Below are positions 20,691 through 29,069 of a stretch of DNA of 64,000 bases, one piece after another (position 1 is the stretch's first letter; each line of letters starts with the position of its first letter). The notes under the pieces are model-generated. The model ran no database searches. It had not been told where the DNA came from and saw only the letters and a program-made list of their open reading frames with translations. The position numbers were made by a program, and so were the translations under genes. This stretch comes from PNAI01 sp035574295 (lineage in GTDB: Bacteria; Pseudomonadota; Alphaproteobacteria; Rhizobiales; Xanthobacteraceae). The DNA lies in contig DATLYX010000105.1 of NCBI GenBank assembly GCA_035574295.1, positions 1 through 64,000 on the forward strand, read 5' to 3'.

Positions 20691-20770
20691 AACTCGACCC
20701 TACGCTCTTGGTCGATTTTCAGTGAGTAAGATCGCTTGTTCGAGTGCTTTCGCCACGGGGGGTGGCGCAT

Positions 20771-21433
20771 ATGCATATCCTCGCGATCGGGACGCAGAAG
20801 GGCGGCAGCGGCAAGACCACGATCGCAACCGGGCTTGCAGTCGCCGCGATCGAAGCCGGGCAACGGGTCGGCATGATCGAAACCGACCCGCAGGCGACGC
20901 TGTCGAACTGGCGTCGGCGGCGTCAAAATTCGGAACCGCGCGTGCTCACCGCAACTGCAGCCATCGAGATCGAACGCGCGCTGCTGTCGTTGCGGCGTCA
21001 AGGCTGCACCGTGGCCATCATCGACACGCCGGCAACGAACAATCTGACCAGCGTGAGCGCGTTCGGCTTGGCGGACATGTGCCTCATTCCGGCGCGGCCG
21101 AGCCCGGCGGACATCGAGGCGGCGCTGCCGACGCTGGCCGCCATTCGCAAAATCGGGAAGCCGTTCGCCTTCGTCCTCAATCAGGCACCGCCGCGCAGCT
21201 ATCGCCTCAGTGAAGCCGCAATGGCGCTCAACAATGTCGGGGTGCTGGCGCTGCCATATATCGTCCAGCGCAACGACCATCAGGATGCGCTGGGAGCGGG
21301 ACTCGGGGTTACGGAGTTTGCCCCCGAAGGCAAGGCCGCCGAGGAAATCCGCGGGCTTTGGCGCTGGGTCTGGAAAGAGTTGACGGCAAGAGCGGTCGAT
21401 TATGGACAAGCGCGCATCAGAGCCATCAGTTAG
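20771..21433 (+). CDS. ParA/MinD-like Walker ATPase
   Basis: A 220-residue P-loop ATPase of the ParA family. The deviant Walker A motif KGGSGKTT is at residues 10-17, Walker A' ETDPQATLSNW follows, and IIDTPATNN carries the Walker B-like aspartate. Such proteins position plasmids, chromosomes, or protein or polymer cargos. No ParB gene is nearby. The next gene overlaps by 32 bp and looks phasin-like, so a role in positioning storage granules or another cytoplasmic cargo is an inference worth noting. The ATG at 20771 gives the natural beta-strand start MHILAIGTQKGG. Confidence 0.85.
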   Translation: MHILAIGTQKGGSGKTTIATGLAVAAIEAGQRVGMIETDPQATLSNWRRRRQNSEPRVLTATAAIEIERALLSLRRQGCTVAIIDTPATNNLTSVSAFGLADMCLIPARPSPADIEAALPTLAAIRKIGKPFAFVLNQAPPRSYRLSEAAMALNNVGVLALPYIVQRNDHQDALGAGLGVTEFAPEGKAAEEIRGLWRWVWKELTARAVDYGQARIRAIS

Positions 21434-22151
21434 CACGCGGGCGGCGCGGCGACCGCTGACGGAATTCGTTGCACCGCCGGCGAACAGTCCCGTGGTCGAA
21501 TTGCCGCGGGCGAAGAAGCCGGTCGAACCGCAGGCGGATGCGGAGACGCCGTCGGCGACGCCCGAAGCTGCCGCGGCGAGGGTCGAAACGCGATCCGATG
21601 TGCCGAACGAGGCGGCGGCACCAGCAAAACAACCGGTACCGCGCGACCAAGGCACCGCGCCGGCGGATAAGCCGCGCGACCGCTGGCTCGGCGCGGTGAG
21701 CACAATGACCTCGGTCGCCGCCAAGGCGGCGGCAGATTATCGGTCCTGGCTGACCGAACACATGAAAAGCACCGTCGGCGGCGCCTTCGGCTATGCGAGC
21801 GGGCTCGCGAGCTTGAGTCTGTCTGCGGGTCGGCAGGCTGCCAATCCGTCCGTCGGGACACGCGAGGGTGCGACGACGGCCGGCGCGCCGGGGGACCACC
21901 CGGCTGCGGATGCTGCCACGGCCTGCGCACGGGCGTTCGAGGCGATGAGCGCCAATTGGACCGCCGGTCTGGATTATGCCCGGCGCCTTGCCGAAGTGAC
22001 GTCCCCGGCCGACCTCATCCTTTTGTCGACGAGCCAGGCGCGCAAACAGGTCGATCTTCTGATGGAGCAATCGGCGGCGTTGAACGCGCTGTCGCGCGCG
22101 CTTGTCGCCGCGCCCACCGATGCCGCCAAGAACGCGGCCGACAAACGGTAA
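21402..22151 (+). CDS. Phasin-like protein overlapping the ParA gene
   Basis: A 249-residue protein with a disordered Ala/Pro/Glu-rich N-terminal half (to about residue 90). The C-terminal half is helical and resembles phasins of polyhydroxyalkanoate granules: FEAMSANWTAGLDYARRLAEVTSPADLILL and KQVDLLMEQSAALNALSR. The start overlaps the ParA-like gene by 32 bp in another frame. Assignment to the phasin family is moderate because the N-terminus is divergent. No PHA synthase is present in the window. Confidence 0.6.
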   Translation: MDKRASEPSVSTRAARRPLTEFVAPPANSPVVELPRAKKPVEPQADAETPSATPEAAAARVETRSDVPNEAAAPAKQPVPRDQGTAPADKPRDRWLGAVSTMTSVAAKAAADYRSWLTEHMKSTVGGAFGYASGLASLSLSAGRQAANPSVGTREGATTAGAPGDHPAADAATACARAFEAMSANWTAGLDYARRLAEVTSPADLILLSTSQARKQVDLLMEQSAALNALSRALVAAPTDAAKNAADKR

Positions 22152-22203
22152 CGACAAAGGCGCGCCGATCCGTGCCCGCGTTCTCGATCGCCCGCTCAGG
22201 CGG

Positions 22204-24333
22204 TCATGAGGCCGCCGCGGGGGCGGCCGAACGTTCGTCCTGCCACTGCCGGAACGTCGAATTCCTCTGTGCAAGGCGCTGCACGAGCGGCGCGGGCTGC
22301 CAATAGCGGGCATCGAGCGTGCGCTGGAACTCGATGATGCGGTCGTAAATGTTTTTCAGGCCCACGGTGTCGGCATAAAACATCGGTCCGCCGCGGTGCC
22401 GCGGGAATCCGTAGCCCGAGGTGTAAACCACGTCGATGTCGCTTGCGCGCAGCGCGATCCCCTCCTCAAGCACGCGCGCGCCTTCGTTGATCAAGGCGAA
22501 CAGGCAGCGGTCGCGAATTTCTTCGGCGGACGGCTTGCGCTGCGGCACGCCGAGGCGACGGCCTTCCTGGTGGAAGAGCTCGACCACTTCCGGGTCCGGG
22601 ATCCGCCGGCCGTTCTCGTAGCGGTAATAGCCGCGGCCGGTCTTCTGGCCGAGCCAGCCGCGCTCGGTGAGCATGGCGGAGGGCCGGTAATAGGTGGGGT
22701 CTTTCGCAAAGGCATCGCCCAGCGCGAGGCGGGTGAGGTGCCCGATGTCGACGCCGGCGAGATCGAATACGGCGAGTATCCCCATGGCCATGCCGAAGGA
22801 TTCGAGCGCGGTATCCACCTGTTCGGGCGTTGCGCCTTCGAGCAGGCAGCGCTCGGCCTCGCGGCCGTAAGGGTCCATCATCCGGTTGCCGATGAAGCCG
22901 TAGCAGACCTTGGCCACGACGCCGACCTTGCGGATGGTGCGGGCGATCTCCAATGCGGTGATGAGCACATCGTCGGCGGTGTGGCGCGCGCGGACGATTT
23001 CGAGCAGCGGCATCACGTTCGCCGGGCTGAAGAAATGCAGGCCCAGCACGTCCTGCGGGCGGCGCGTCGCCGCGGCGATCTCGTCGATATTGAGGGTCGA
23101 GGTGTTGGTGGCAAGGATGGCACCCGGTTTTGCCACCTGATCCAGGCGCGCAAAAGTCTCCTTCTTCAGCGGCATTTTCTCGAACACCGCCTCGATCACG
23201 AGATCGACATCGCCGAGCGCGGAAAAATCCAGCGTCGGCGCGATCAATTGCAGACGGGCTTCCAGCTGGTCGGGCTTGAGGCTGCCACGCGAGACCGAGC
23301 GCTGATAATTGGTGCGAATCTTGGCCAGGCCGGCGTCCAGCGCGGGCTGGTTGGCGTCGAGAATGGTCACGGGAATGCCGGCGTTGGCGAAGGCCATGGC
23401 AATCCCTCCGCCCATGGTACCGGCGCCGACGATGCCGACGCGGCGCACCGGGCGGGGGCGCACCTGCTCGGGGAGGCCGGGAATCTTCCGCGCCTCGCGC
23501 TCGGCAAAGAACAGGTGGCGCAGGGCGCGCGATTCCAGCGACTGCTCCAGCTCGGCGCTGATCGTGCGCTCGATCGCGAGCCCTTCCGCGAACGGCTTTT
23601 CCGCCGCGGCCTGCAGGGCGTCCAGCAACCGCGCGGGCGAATTGCGGCCGCGCATGGTTTTGGCGATCAGCGCGCGCTTTTCGGCCAGCAGCGATGCGGC
23701 GCTTGCAGCGTCGCGAACAGGCAAGTCGCGCGTCTTGCGCGGCCCCCTCCCCTCCGCCACAAGCATCTTGGCGAATGCGATGGCGCCTGCGATGACATCG
23801 CCGGAGATGACCTGGTCGAGAAGACCCAAATCCTTGGCCTGACCTGCCGGCAGGGGGCGTCCCGAGAGCATCATGTCGGCGGCGGCGGCAAGCGGGATCA
23901 GGCGCGGCAGGCGCTGCGTGCCGCCGGCGCCGGGAATAATGCCGAGTGAAAGCTCGGGCAGCCCGAGACGCGCATCTTCCGCGGCCACACGATAGTGACA
24001 GGCGAGCGCGATCTCGGTCCCGGCGCCGAGCGCGGTCCCGTGAATGGCGGCAACCACCGGGACCGGCGAATCCTCGATCAGCCGAAACACCTCATGATAA
24101 GTGGGCGGAGCAATGCCGGTGTCGAATTCCCTGATGTCGGCGCCGGCGAAGAAGGTGCGGCCGGCGCAGCCGAGCACGACGGCCCTCACATCGGGCCGCA
24201 AACCGAGCTCCGTAAAAGCCCGCTGGAGCTCCGCCCGAACGGTCCGATCGATGGCATTGACCGGCGGCCGGTCCACCGTGACCACGGCAATGCCGTCGCG
24301 CCGCGAAACGTTCACCACTTCACCCATGGTCAT
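22204..24333 (-). CDS. Bifunctional enoyl-CoA hydratase/3-hydroxyacyl-CoA dehydrogenase
   Basis: Beta-oxidation enzyme of 709 residues. The N-terminal crotonase domain (about residues 1-190) has GRTFFAGADI and the oxyanion region HGTALGAGTEIALA. The NAD-binding 3-hydroxyacyl-CoA dehydrogenase domain starts near residue 295 with VGIVGAGTMGGG, and two C-terminal 3HCDH domains follow (CYGFIGNRMM, YRYENGRRI). The ATG at 24333 overlaps the stop of the upstream MarR gene by four bases, which fixes the start; the same frame is open to 24951 but is spurious there. Its pairing with MarR and the nearby feruloyl-CoA synthetase suggests it handles aromatic side chains rather than only fatty acids. Confidence 0.92.
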   Translation of the reverse strand: MTMGEVVNVSRRDGIAVVTVDRPPVNAIDRTVRAELQRAFTELGLRPDVRAVVLGCAGRTFFAGADIREFDTGIAPPTYHEVFRLIEDSPVPVVAAIHGTALGAGTEIALACHYRVAAEDARLGLPELSLGIIPGAGGTQRLPRLIPLAAAADMMLSGRPLPAGQAKDLGLLDQVISGDVIAGAIAFAKMLVAEGRGPRKTRDLPVRDAASAASLLAEKRALIAKTMRGRNSPARLLDALQAAAEKPFAEGLAIERTISAELEQSLESRALRHLFFAEREARKIPGLPEQVRPRPVRRVGIVGAGTMGGGIAMAFANAGIPVTILDANQPALDAGLAKIRTNYQRSVSRGSLKPDQLEARLQLIAPTLDFSALGDVDLVIEAVFEKMPLKKETFARLDQVAKPGAILATNTSTLNIDEIAAATRRPQDVLGLHFFSPANVMPLLEIVRARHTADDVLITALEIARTIRKVGVVAKVCYGFIGNRMMDPYGREAERCLLEGATPEQVDTALESFGMAMGILAVFDLAGVDIGHLTRLALGDAFAKDPTYYRPSAMLTERGWLGQKTGRGYYRYENGRRIPDPEVVELFHQEGRRLGVPQRKPSAEEIRDRCLFALINEGARVLEEGIALRASDIDVVYTSGYGFPRHRGGPMFYADTVGLKNIYDRIIEFQRTLDARYWQPAPLVQRLAQRNSTFRQWQDERSAAPAAAS

Positions 24334-24866
24334 CCCGCTCCGCCTCGGGCCACAAACTCGCGCAGAAGATCGCGCATAATCCGATAAGGTTCGGCGCCAA
24401 GCCTTTCCATCAATCTTGCCTCGTGTTCGGCCGCCAAGGTCTGCGCCCGGCGCAATGTGTCCTGCCCCTTGGCGGTGAGACGAAGCGCGTTGGCACGACC
24501 GTCGGCGGACGATTGCTGCCGTCGCATCAGCCCGCGCCGTTCCAGCTTGTGCAAAAGACGAACCAGACGCGCCCGTTGAACCCCCAGGGTACCGGCAAGT
24601 GCCGCCTGCGACAGGCCGGGATTGGCGCCGATCAGCAGGAGGGCGGAATATTGCGCCGGGCTCATGTCCAAGGGCTTGAGCGATCGAATGATGTCCTGGA
24701 ACACCCAGACCTGGACGCGCCGGATGAAATAGCCCAGGTGCGCGTTCAAGGCTCCGAGGTCTACCGCCCGCGGCGGCGGCTGACGGCCCGGCCGCCTTCC
24801 GGGGACCGGCTGTACGCGGGCCGCAACGGGCGCCGATATTGCTTCTTTGCGCGCGGAAACTGCCAT
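24330..24866 (-). CDS. MarR-family transcriptional regulator
   Basis: A 178-residue winged-helix repressor. The DNA-binding part reads SQAALAGTLGVQRARLVRLLHKLERRGLMRRQQSSADGR in pieces typical of MarR (recognition helix followed by the DGR wing). The ATG at 24866 has a GAGG ribosome site; upstream in-frame starts at 24875 (ATG) and 24896 (TTG) are weaker and nearly reach the predicted transcription start. It is coupled to the hydratase/dehydrogenase gene by an ATGA overlap and is divergent from the ABC importer operon. In Rhodopseudomonas the MarR protein CouR, inactivated by p-coumaroyl-CoA, controls a similar set; this could be its analogue. Confidence 0.87.
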   Translation of the reverse strand: MAVSARKEAISAPVAARVQPVPGRRPGRQPPPRAVDLGALNAHLGYFIRRVQVWVFQDIIRSLKPLDMSPAQYSALLLIGANPGLSQAALAGTLGVQRARLVRLLHKLERRGLMRRQQSSADGRANALRLTAKGQDTLRRAQTLAAEHEARLMERLGAEPYRIMRDLLREFVARGGAG

Positions 24867-24907
24867 GTCCCTCATCTCGGCCGCGGCTTGCGACAATGCG
24901 GCCTAAC

Positions 24908-24936
24908 ATAATGCTGTTGACGAAATTTGTTGTCCA
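24908..24936 (-). promoter_or_regulatory. Predicted promoter of the MarR gene
   Basis: On the minus strand TGGACA (24936-24931) and CATTAT (24913-24908) are spaced by 17 bp, resembling sigma70 -35 and -10 elements. The near-palindromic operator at 24927-24945 covers the -35. Confidence 0.4.
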
Positions 24937-24945
24937 GGTCAACAA
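24927..24945. promoter_or_regulatory. Candidate MarR operator, 19-bp inverted repeat
   Basis: TTGTTG and CAACAA arms flank a TCCAGGT centre, giving an inverted repeat with only one mismatched pair. It overlaps the predicted -35 of the MarR gene and lies in the divergent region shared with the ABC importer operon, the expected place for autoregulation. Confidence 0.6.
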
Positions 24946-25110
24946 TATCATCGGGCGGCTGCCGCATGTAAAGCCGCGGGGGATTAAGGCGTCAGCCAGG
25001 GAGCCGCTGCGCCGGACGAGGTGTTTTTGGCACCGCGTCTCTGTAAGCTAGATCAATGCAATTCGAACATCGCGCCGCAAGCGGCGGTGCGGTTCGAGAG
25101 GGAGGACATC

Positions 25111-26358
25111 ATGACACGCAAATCGTCTGCATTCGCCGGTCGCGTAAGCCGCCGTGAGGTCACGACCGGGCTCGGCGCCACCGCGCTCGTCGCCGGAACT
25201 TCGCCCTTCAACATCGTGCGCGCCCAGGGGGCCGCGCTCAAGGTCGGCGTGCTGCTGCCGCGCTCGGGGGCGCAAGCCGGCATCGGCCAAGACTGTCATC
25301 GCGGCGTCGAGATCGCCGCGGGAATTCTGAAAGATATGGGCCTGCCAAGCCTGCAGATCATGAACGCGGATACCGAGACCAACGTCGACGTGGCGCGTGC
25401 GCGGGCCGAAAAGCTGATCAGCGAGGGGGCGCAGCTCCTGGTGGGCGCGTTCGACTCCGGGCAGACCACCGCGATCGCGCAGGTGGCCGAGCAGAAAGGC
25501 GTGCCGCTGGTGATCAACATCGCGGCCGCGCCGCCGATCACGGAACAGGGCTACAAGTTCGTGTTCCGCAACTTCCCCACGGCGCCGATGATCCTGGCCG
25601 ATGCTTTCGCCAACCAGAAGGAATTGTTCGAGGCGACCGGAGTGGCGCCGAAATCGGTGATCTATCTGCATGTCAACGACACGTTCGGCATGGCGATGAA
25701 GGGCGGCATCGGCGTGGTGATGCCCAAGTTCAACATGCCGTACAAGCTGCTGGATACGATCGCCTACGATCCGACGGCGCGCGATTTGTCCATCGAAGTC
25801 GCGAAGGCAAAAGCGAGCGGCGCCGAGGCGCTCATGGTCACGAGCCGGCTCAATGACGCCATCCTGTTGACGCGCGAACTGGTCAAGCAGCGGTGGTCAC
25901 CGATGGCGATCCTGAGCATGGGTCCCGGCTGGTACGAAGACCAGTACCTCAAGACGCTCGGGAGGCTGTCCGACGGGCCGATGAGCTTCGTGCCGTGGTA
26001 CGACCCGAACAAGAAAATGAGCAAGCAGCTCGAGGCGGCGCTTGCCAAGGCGCATCCCGGCATCAACCTGAACACCAACCATGTCTACACGTTCGAGGCG
26101 CTGCTGGTGGCGGCCGATGCCTACAAGCGCGCCGGCTCGGCCGACCCCAAGGCGCTCGCGGACGCAATCCGCAAGACCAACATCACCAACAACGTCAGCC
26201 CCGGTCCGGGTATTCTGTTCAACGAGAAGGGCCAGAATGACAAGCTGAAGAATTCGGCGATTCAAAACCGCGGCGGCAAACTGGTGACCATCGCGCCGAA
26301 GGTGGCGGCGAATGCCAAACCCGAATTGCCGATGACCGCCTACGACAAGCGCGGCTGA
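25111..26358 (+). CDS. Branched-chain-type ABC transporter substrate-binding protein
   Basis: Periplasmic type I binding protein of the LivK/CouP family (415 residues). The N-terminus has a twin-arginine-like signal (RVSRREVTTGLGATALVAG) ending near VRAQ, followed by LKVGVLLPRSGAQAG. The ATG at 25111 follows a good GGGAGGA ribosome site; the frame extends to 25021 without family sequence. It is the first gene of a livK-H-M-G-F set. The next genes encode a feruloyl-CoA synthetase, so an aromatic acid such as a hydroxycinnamate is a likelier ligand than leucine. That is inference from context. Confidence 0.9.
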   Translation: MTRKSSAFAGRVSRREVTTGLGATALVAGTSPFNIVRAQGAALKVGVLLPRSGAQAGIGQDCHRGVEIAAGILKDMGLPSLQIMNADTETNVDVARARAEKLISEGAQLLVGAFDSGQTTAIAQVAEQKGVPLVINIAAAPPITEQGYKFVFRNFPTAPMILADAFANQKELFEATGVAPKSVIYLHVNDTFGMAMKGGIGVVMPKFNMPYKLLDTIAYDPTARDLSIEVAKAKASGAEALMVTSRLNDAILLTRELVKQRWSPMAILSMGPGWYEDQYLKTLGRLSDGPMSFVPWYDPNKKMSKQLEAALAKAHPGINLNTNHVYTFEALLVAADAYKRAGSADPKALADAIRKTNITNNVSPGPGILFNEKGQNDKLKNSAIQNRGGKLVTIAPKVAANAKPELPMTAYDKRG

Positions 26359-26366
26359 AGCCGCAG

Positions 26367-26441
26367 CTCGAAACAGGCTCCGGGGGCAGGCCTGTTCGAG
26401 ATCATGCTGTGAGCTTGCTCCGGCCGCGCGGCGGCCGGAGC
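26367..26441 (+). terminator. Two strong hairpins between the binding-protein and permease genes
   Basis: A first hairpin at 26367-26400 has CTCGAAACAGGC and GCCTGTTCGAG arms (one bulge). A second at 26417-26441 has a perfect 11-bp stem GCTCCGGCCGC with a GCG loop. Neither is followed by a T-run, so they probably stabilise the upstream mRNA or attenuate rather than fully terminate. This is a common way to make more binding protein than permease. Confidence 0.6.
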
Positions 26442-26461
26442 CTGCCTCGTGGACGCAAGCG

Positions 26462-27334
26462 GTGCCGGCCGAAATCTACCTCAATGTCGCCGTCAGCGGA
26501 ATCCTGACCGGGCTGGTCTACGGCCTGATGGCGCTCGGGCTGTCGGTGATCTTCGGCGTGGTGCGGGTGGTCAATTTCGCGCACGGCGAAATGATGACCA
26601 TCGCCATGTATATCGCGCTCGTGGTGTTCACGGCGTTCGGCCTCGACCCGCTGATCATGCTGGTGCCGATCACGGCGGTGTTGTTCGCGCTCGGCTACGT
26701 CATGCAGGCGGGCATGATCAATCCGTTCGTGACCCGGCCCGAGCACACGCAATTTTTGCTGTTGCTCGGCGTGGCAATCGTCATCGTGAACGGTCTCTTG
26801 ATCATCTTCGGCCCCGACGCGCAAAGCGTGCGCACGACATATGCTTTTGACAGCTTTCAGTTCGGCAGGCTGATCGTCGATGCGACAAAGCTGTATGCGG
26901 CCGCAACCGCGGTGGTGACGGCGGCGGCACTGTTCGCTTTCTTCCGCTTCACGGACGTCGGCACGGCGATCCGCGCCTGCGCCGACAACCACGCCGGCGC
27001 GCTCACCGTGGGCCTCAACGTCAACCGCCTCTATGCGCTGACGTTCGGGCTCGGATCGGCCTGCGTGGGAGCGGCCGGCACGCTGTTGGTCCTCATCATC
27101 GACATCACGCCGCAAGTCGGGCCGGTCTACACGCTGCTTGCATTCATCATCGTCATCACCGGCGGGATGGGCTCGATGCCGGGCGCGCTGCTGGGGGGGC
27201 TTTTGATCGGCGTCACTGAGGCAATGGCGGGATTGATCTTCACCCCCTCCGCCAAAAGCATGTTTGCGTTCGCAATCCTGGTGCTGGTGCTGCTGTTTCG
27301 GCCGCAAGGCATTTTGGGCAGGAAAACCTCATGA
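26462..27334 (+). CDS. livH: Branched-chain-type ABC transporter permease LivH
   Basis: A 290-residue inner-membrane permease with about eight hydrophobic segments. Family sequence includes GLVYGLMALGLSVIFGVVRVVNFAHGE near the N-terminus and FGLGSACVGAAGTL and GGMGSMPGALLGGLLIG further on. The start is GTG at 26462, immediately after the intercistronic hairpins. It overlaps livM by four bases. It probably pairs with LivM as the translocation pore. Confidence 0.93.
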   Translation: MPAEIYLNVAVSGILTGLVYGLMALGLSVIFGVVRVVNFAHGEMMTIAMYIALVVFTAFGLDPLIMLVPITAVLFALGYVMQAGMINPFVTRPEHTQFLLLLGVAIVIVNGLLIIFGPDAQSVRTTYAFDSFQFGRLIVDATKLYAAATAVVTAAALFAFFRFTDVGTAIRACADNHAGALTVGLNVNRLYALTFGLGSACVGAAGTLLVLIIDITPQVGPVYTLLAFIIVITGGMGSMPGALLGGLLIGVTEAMAGLIFTPSAKSMFAFAILVLVLLFRPQGILGRKTS

Positions 27335-28344
27335 GCCGGTTTGTGGTGCGGCTGACCGAGGATGTTTCGCGCCGCGCGCTGACTCTGCTTGTGGTCTTTT
27401 TTGCAGCGATGGTGATCGCGCCGTTCGCGCTCAACGACTATCTGCTGACGGTACTCATTCTCATTTTCTATTCGGCCTATCTCGGGCTGGCCTGGAACAT
27501 CCTGATGGGGTTTGCCGGCTATCTTTCGCTCGGGCACGCGCTCTATGTGGGGCTCGGCGGTTATACCGCCGCCGCGCTCTATGTGCATTTCGGGATCGGG
27601 CCGTGGATTGGGCTGTTGGTTGCGATCCCGGTGACGATGATTTCGGGCGCGATCATCGGCTTTCTCGCCTTCCGGTTCGGCGTGGCCGGGGTCTATTTTG
27701 CCATTCTCACCATCGCATTCGCCGAATTCGCCCGCATCGGCTTCGATCATTTCAACTGGGTCGGCGGTTCGGGCGGATTTTTCCTGCCGGTCAAGCAATA
27801 CGCGCACAACGACCTGTGGCTGCTGCGCGGATCGCCGGCGATGTTCTATTACGTCATTCTGGCGGCGACCGTGGTCGCCTTCCTCGCCTGCCGCCTCATG
27901 CTGCACAGCCGTATCGGCTATTTCTGGCAGGCGATCCGGGAAGACGAAGGGGCGGCGCGCGCGATCGGCGTCGATACGTTCCGCTACAAGATGTATGCGG
28001 TCGTGATCTCCGCCGGCATGTCGGCGTTTGCCGGTGTGTTCTATGCCTTCTACTACAACAATCTGTTTCCCGAGCAGGTGTTTCATATCCTCCGGTCGAT
28101 CGAGCTGATCCTCGGGCCGATGATCGGCGGCATCGGCACGCTGTTCGGCCCGGTGCTCGGCGCGTTCGTGCTCACCAGTCTGGCGGAGGTGCTGCACGCG
28201 GTGCTCGCCGTGTTCGGCATCGATGTTCCCGGCGTCAACCGCGTGCTGTACGGCGTCTGCCTCTTGCTCGTGGTCATCTGGGTGCCGCACGGCATCTGGC
28301 CGTGGCTTGCGCGTAGGCTGGGATTGACGGAGCCCCGGCCATGA
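27331..28344 (+). CDS. livM: Branched-chain-type ABC transporter permease LivM
   Basis: A 337-residue membrane permease. Diagnostic segments are LGLAWNILMGFAGYLSLGHALYVGLGGY, the REDEGAARAIGVD cytoplasmic coupling loop, and GGIGTLFGPVLGAFVL. It starts in an ATGA overlap with livH and overlaps livG in the same way, so translation of the operon is coupled. Confidence 0.93.
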   Translation: MSRFVVRLTEDVSRRALTLLVVFFAAMVIAPFALNDYLLTVLILIFYSAYLGLAWNILMGFAGYLSLGHALYVGLGGYTAAALYVHFGIGPWIGLLVAIPVTMISGAIIGFLAFRFGVAGVYFAILTIAFAEFARIGFDHFNWVGGSGGFFLPVKQYAHNDLWLLRGSPAMFYYVILAATVVAFLACRLMLHSRIGYFWQAIREDEGAARAIGVDTFRYKMYAVVISAGMSAFAGVFYAFYYNNLFPEQVFHILRSIELILGPMIGGIGTLFGPVLGAFVLTSLAEVLHAVLAVFGIDVPGVNRVLYGVCLLLVVIWVPHGIWPWLARRLGLTEPRP

Positions 28345-29069
28345 GCGCGCTGTTGTCGATCAGCGGTGTGAGCAAGCGTTTCCGCGGGCTGGTTGCGGTT
28401 GACAACGTCAGCTTCGACGTGCCGCAAGGGGTGATCTATGCGGTGATCGGGCCGAACGGCGCGGGCAAGACCACGCTGTTCAACATGATCGCCGGCGAGT
28501 TCGTGCCGGACGGCGGCACGATTAGCTTCGATGGTGCGCGCATCGACGGCCATCCGCCGGATGAGGTGTGCCGGCGCGGCATCGGACGGACCTTTCAATT
28601 GGTGCGGCCGTTTCCGGCGTTGAGCGTGGCGGAAAACGTGATGATCGGCGCGCTGCTGCACCGGTCGGACGTGGCAGAGGCACGGGCGCGCGCCTATGAC
28701 GTGCTCAAGCGGCTCGACCTGTTCGACAAGCGCGAGCAGCCGGCCTCGGCATTGACCCTGCCCGACCGCAAGCGGCTGGAAGTCGCGCGCGCGCTCGCCA
28801 CGGAACCGAAACTGCTGCTGCTCGACGAGGTGATGGCGGGGTTGCGGCCGACCGAAACCGACCGCATCGTGTCGGTGCTGCGCGAGCTCAATCGCGAGAC
28901 CGGGCTCACCATCCTTTTGATCGAGCACGTGATGCGCGCGGTGATGGCGCTGGCGCAGCGGGTTCTGGTGCTGCATCACGGGGCGGCCATCGCCGAAGGG
29001 GCGCCGGAAGAGGTCGTGCGCGAACGGGCGGTGATCGACTCGTATCTGGGCGCGGAGGCGCTCGCCTGA
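28341..29069 (+). CDS. livG: Branched-chain-type ABC transporter ATPase LivG
   Basis: A 242-residue ATPase. Walker A GPNGAGKTT is at about residues 38-46, the region FQLVRPFP holds the Q-loop, LLLLDEVMAGL is Walker B, and HVMRAVM holds the switch histidine. The ABC signature is degenerate (TLPDRKRLEVA instead of LSxGxQ), a known variation in some LivG proteins. It works with LivF, which follows with a one-base overlap. Confidence 0.93.
   Translation: MSALLSISGVSKRFRGLVAVDNVSFDVPQGVIYAVIGPNGAGKTTLFNMIAGEFVPDGGTISFDGARIDGHPPDEVCRRGIGRTFQLVRPFPALSVAENVMIGALLHRSDVAEARARAYDVLKRLDLFDKREQPASALTLPDRKRLEVARALATEPKLLLLDEVMAGLRPTETDRIVSVLRELNRETGLTILLIEHVMRAVMALAQRVLVLHHGAAIAEGAPEEVVRERAVIDSYLGAEALA

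Noticed and set aside
20602..20770. Rho-independent terminator after the ScfR-type gene
   Set aside because: The TTGACGGCCGTCAA palindrome has a short stem with no loop and no T-run.
24334..24951. Upstream extension of the hydratase/dehydrogenase frame
   Set aside because: Covers the MarR gene in another frame and its translation is not crotonase-like; the ATGA overlap at 24330-24333 fixes the start.
27127..28290. Minus-strand open frame opposite livM
   Set aside because: Shadow of the permease gene; charged low-complexity translation without family features.
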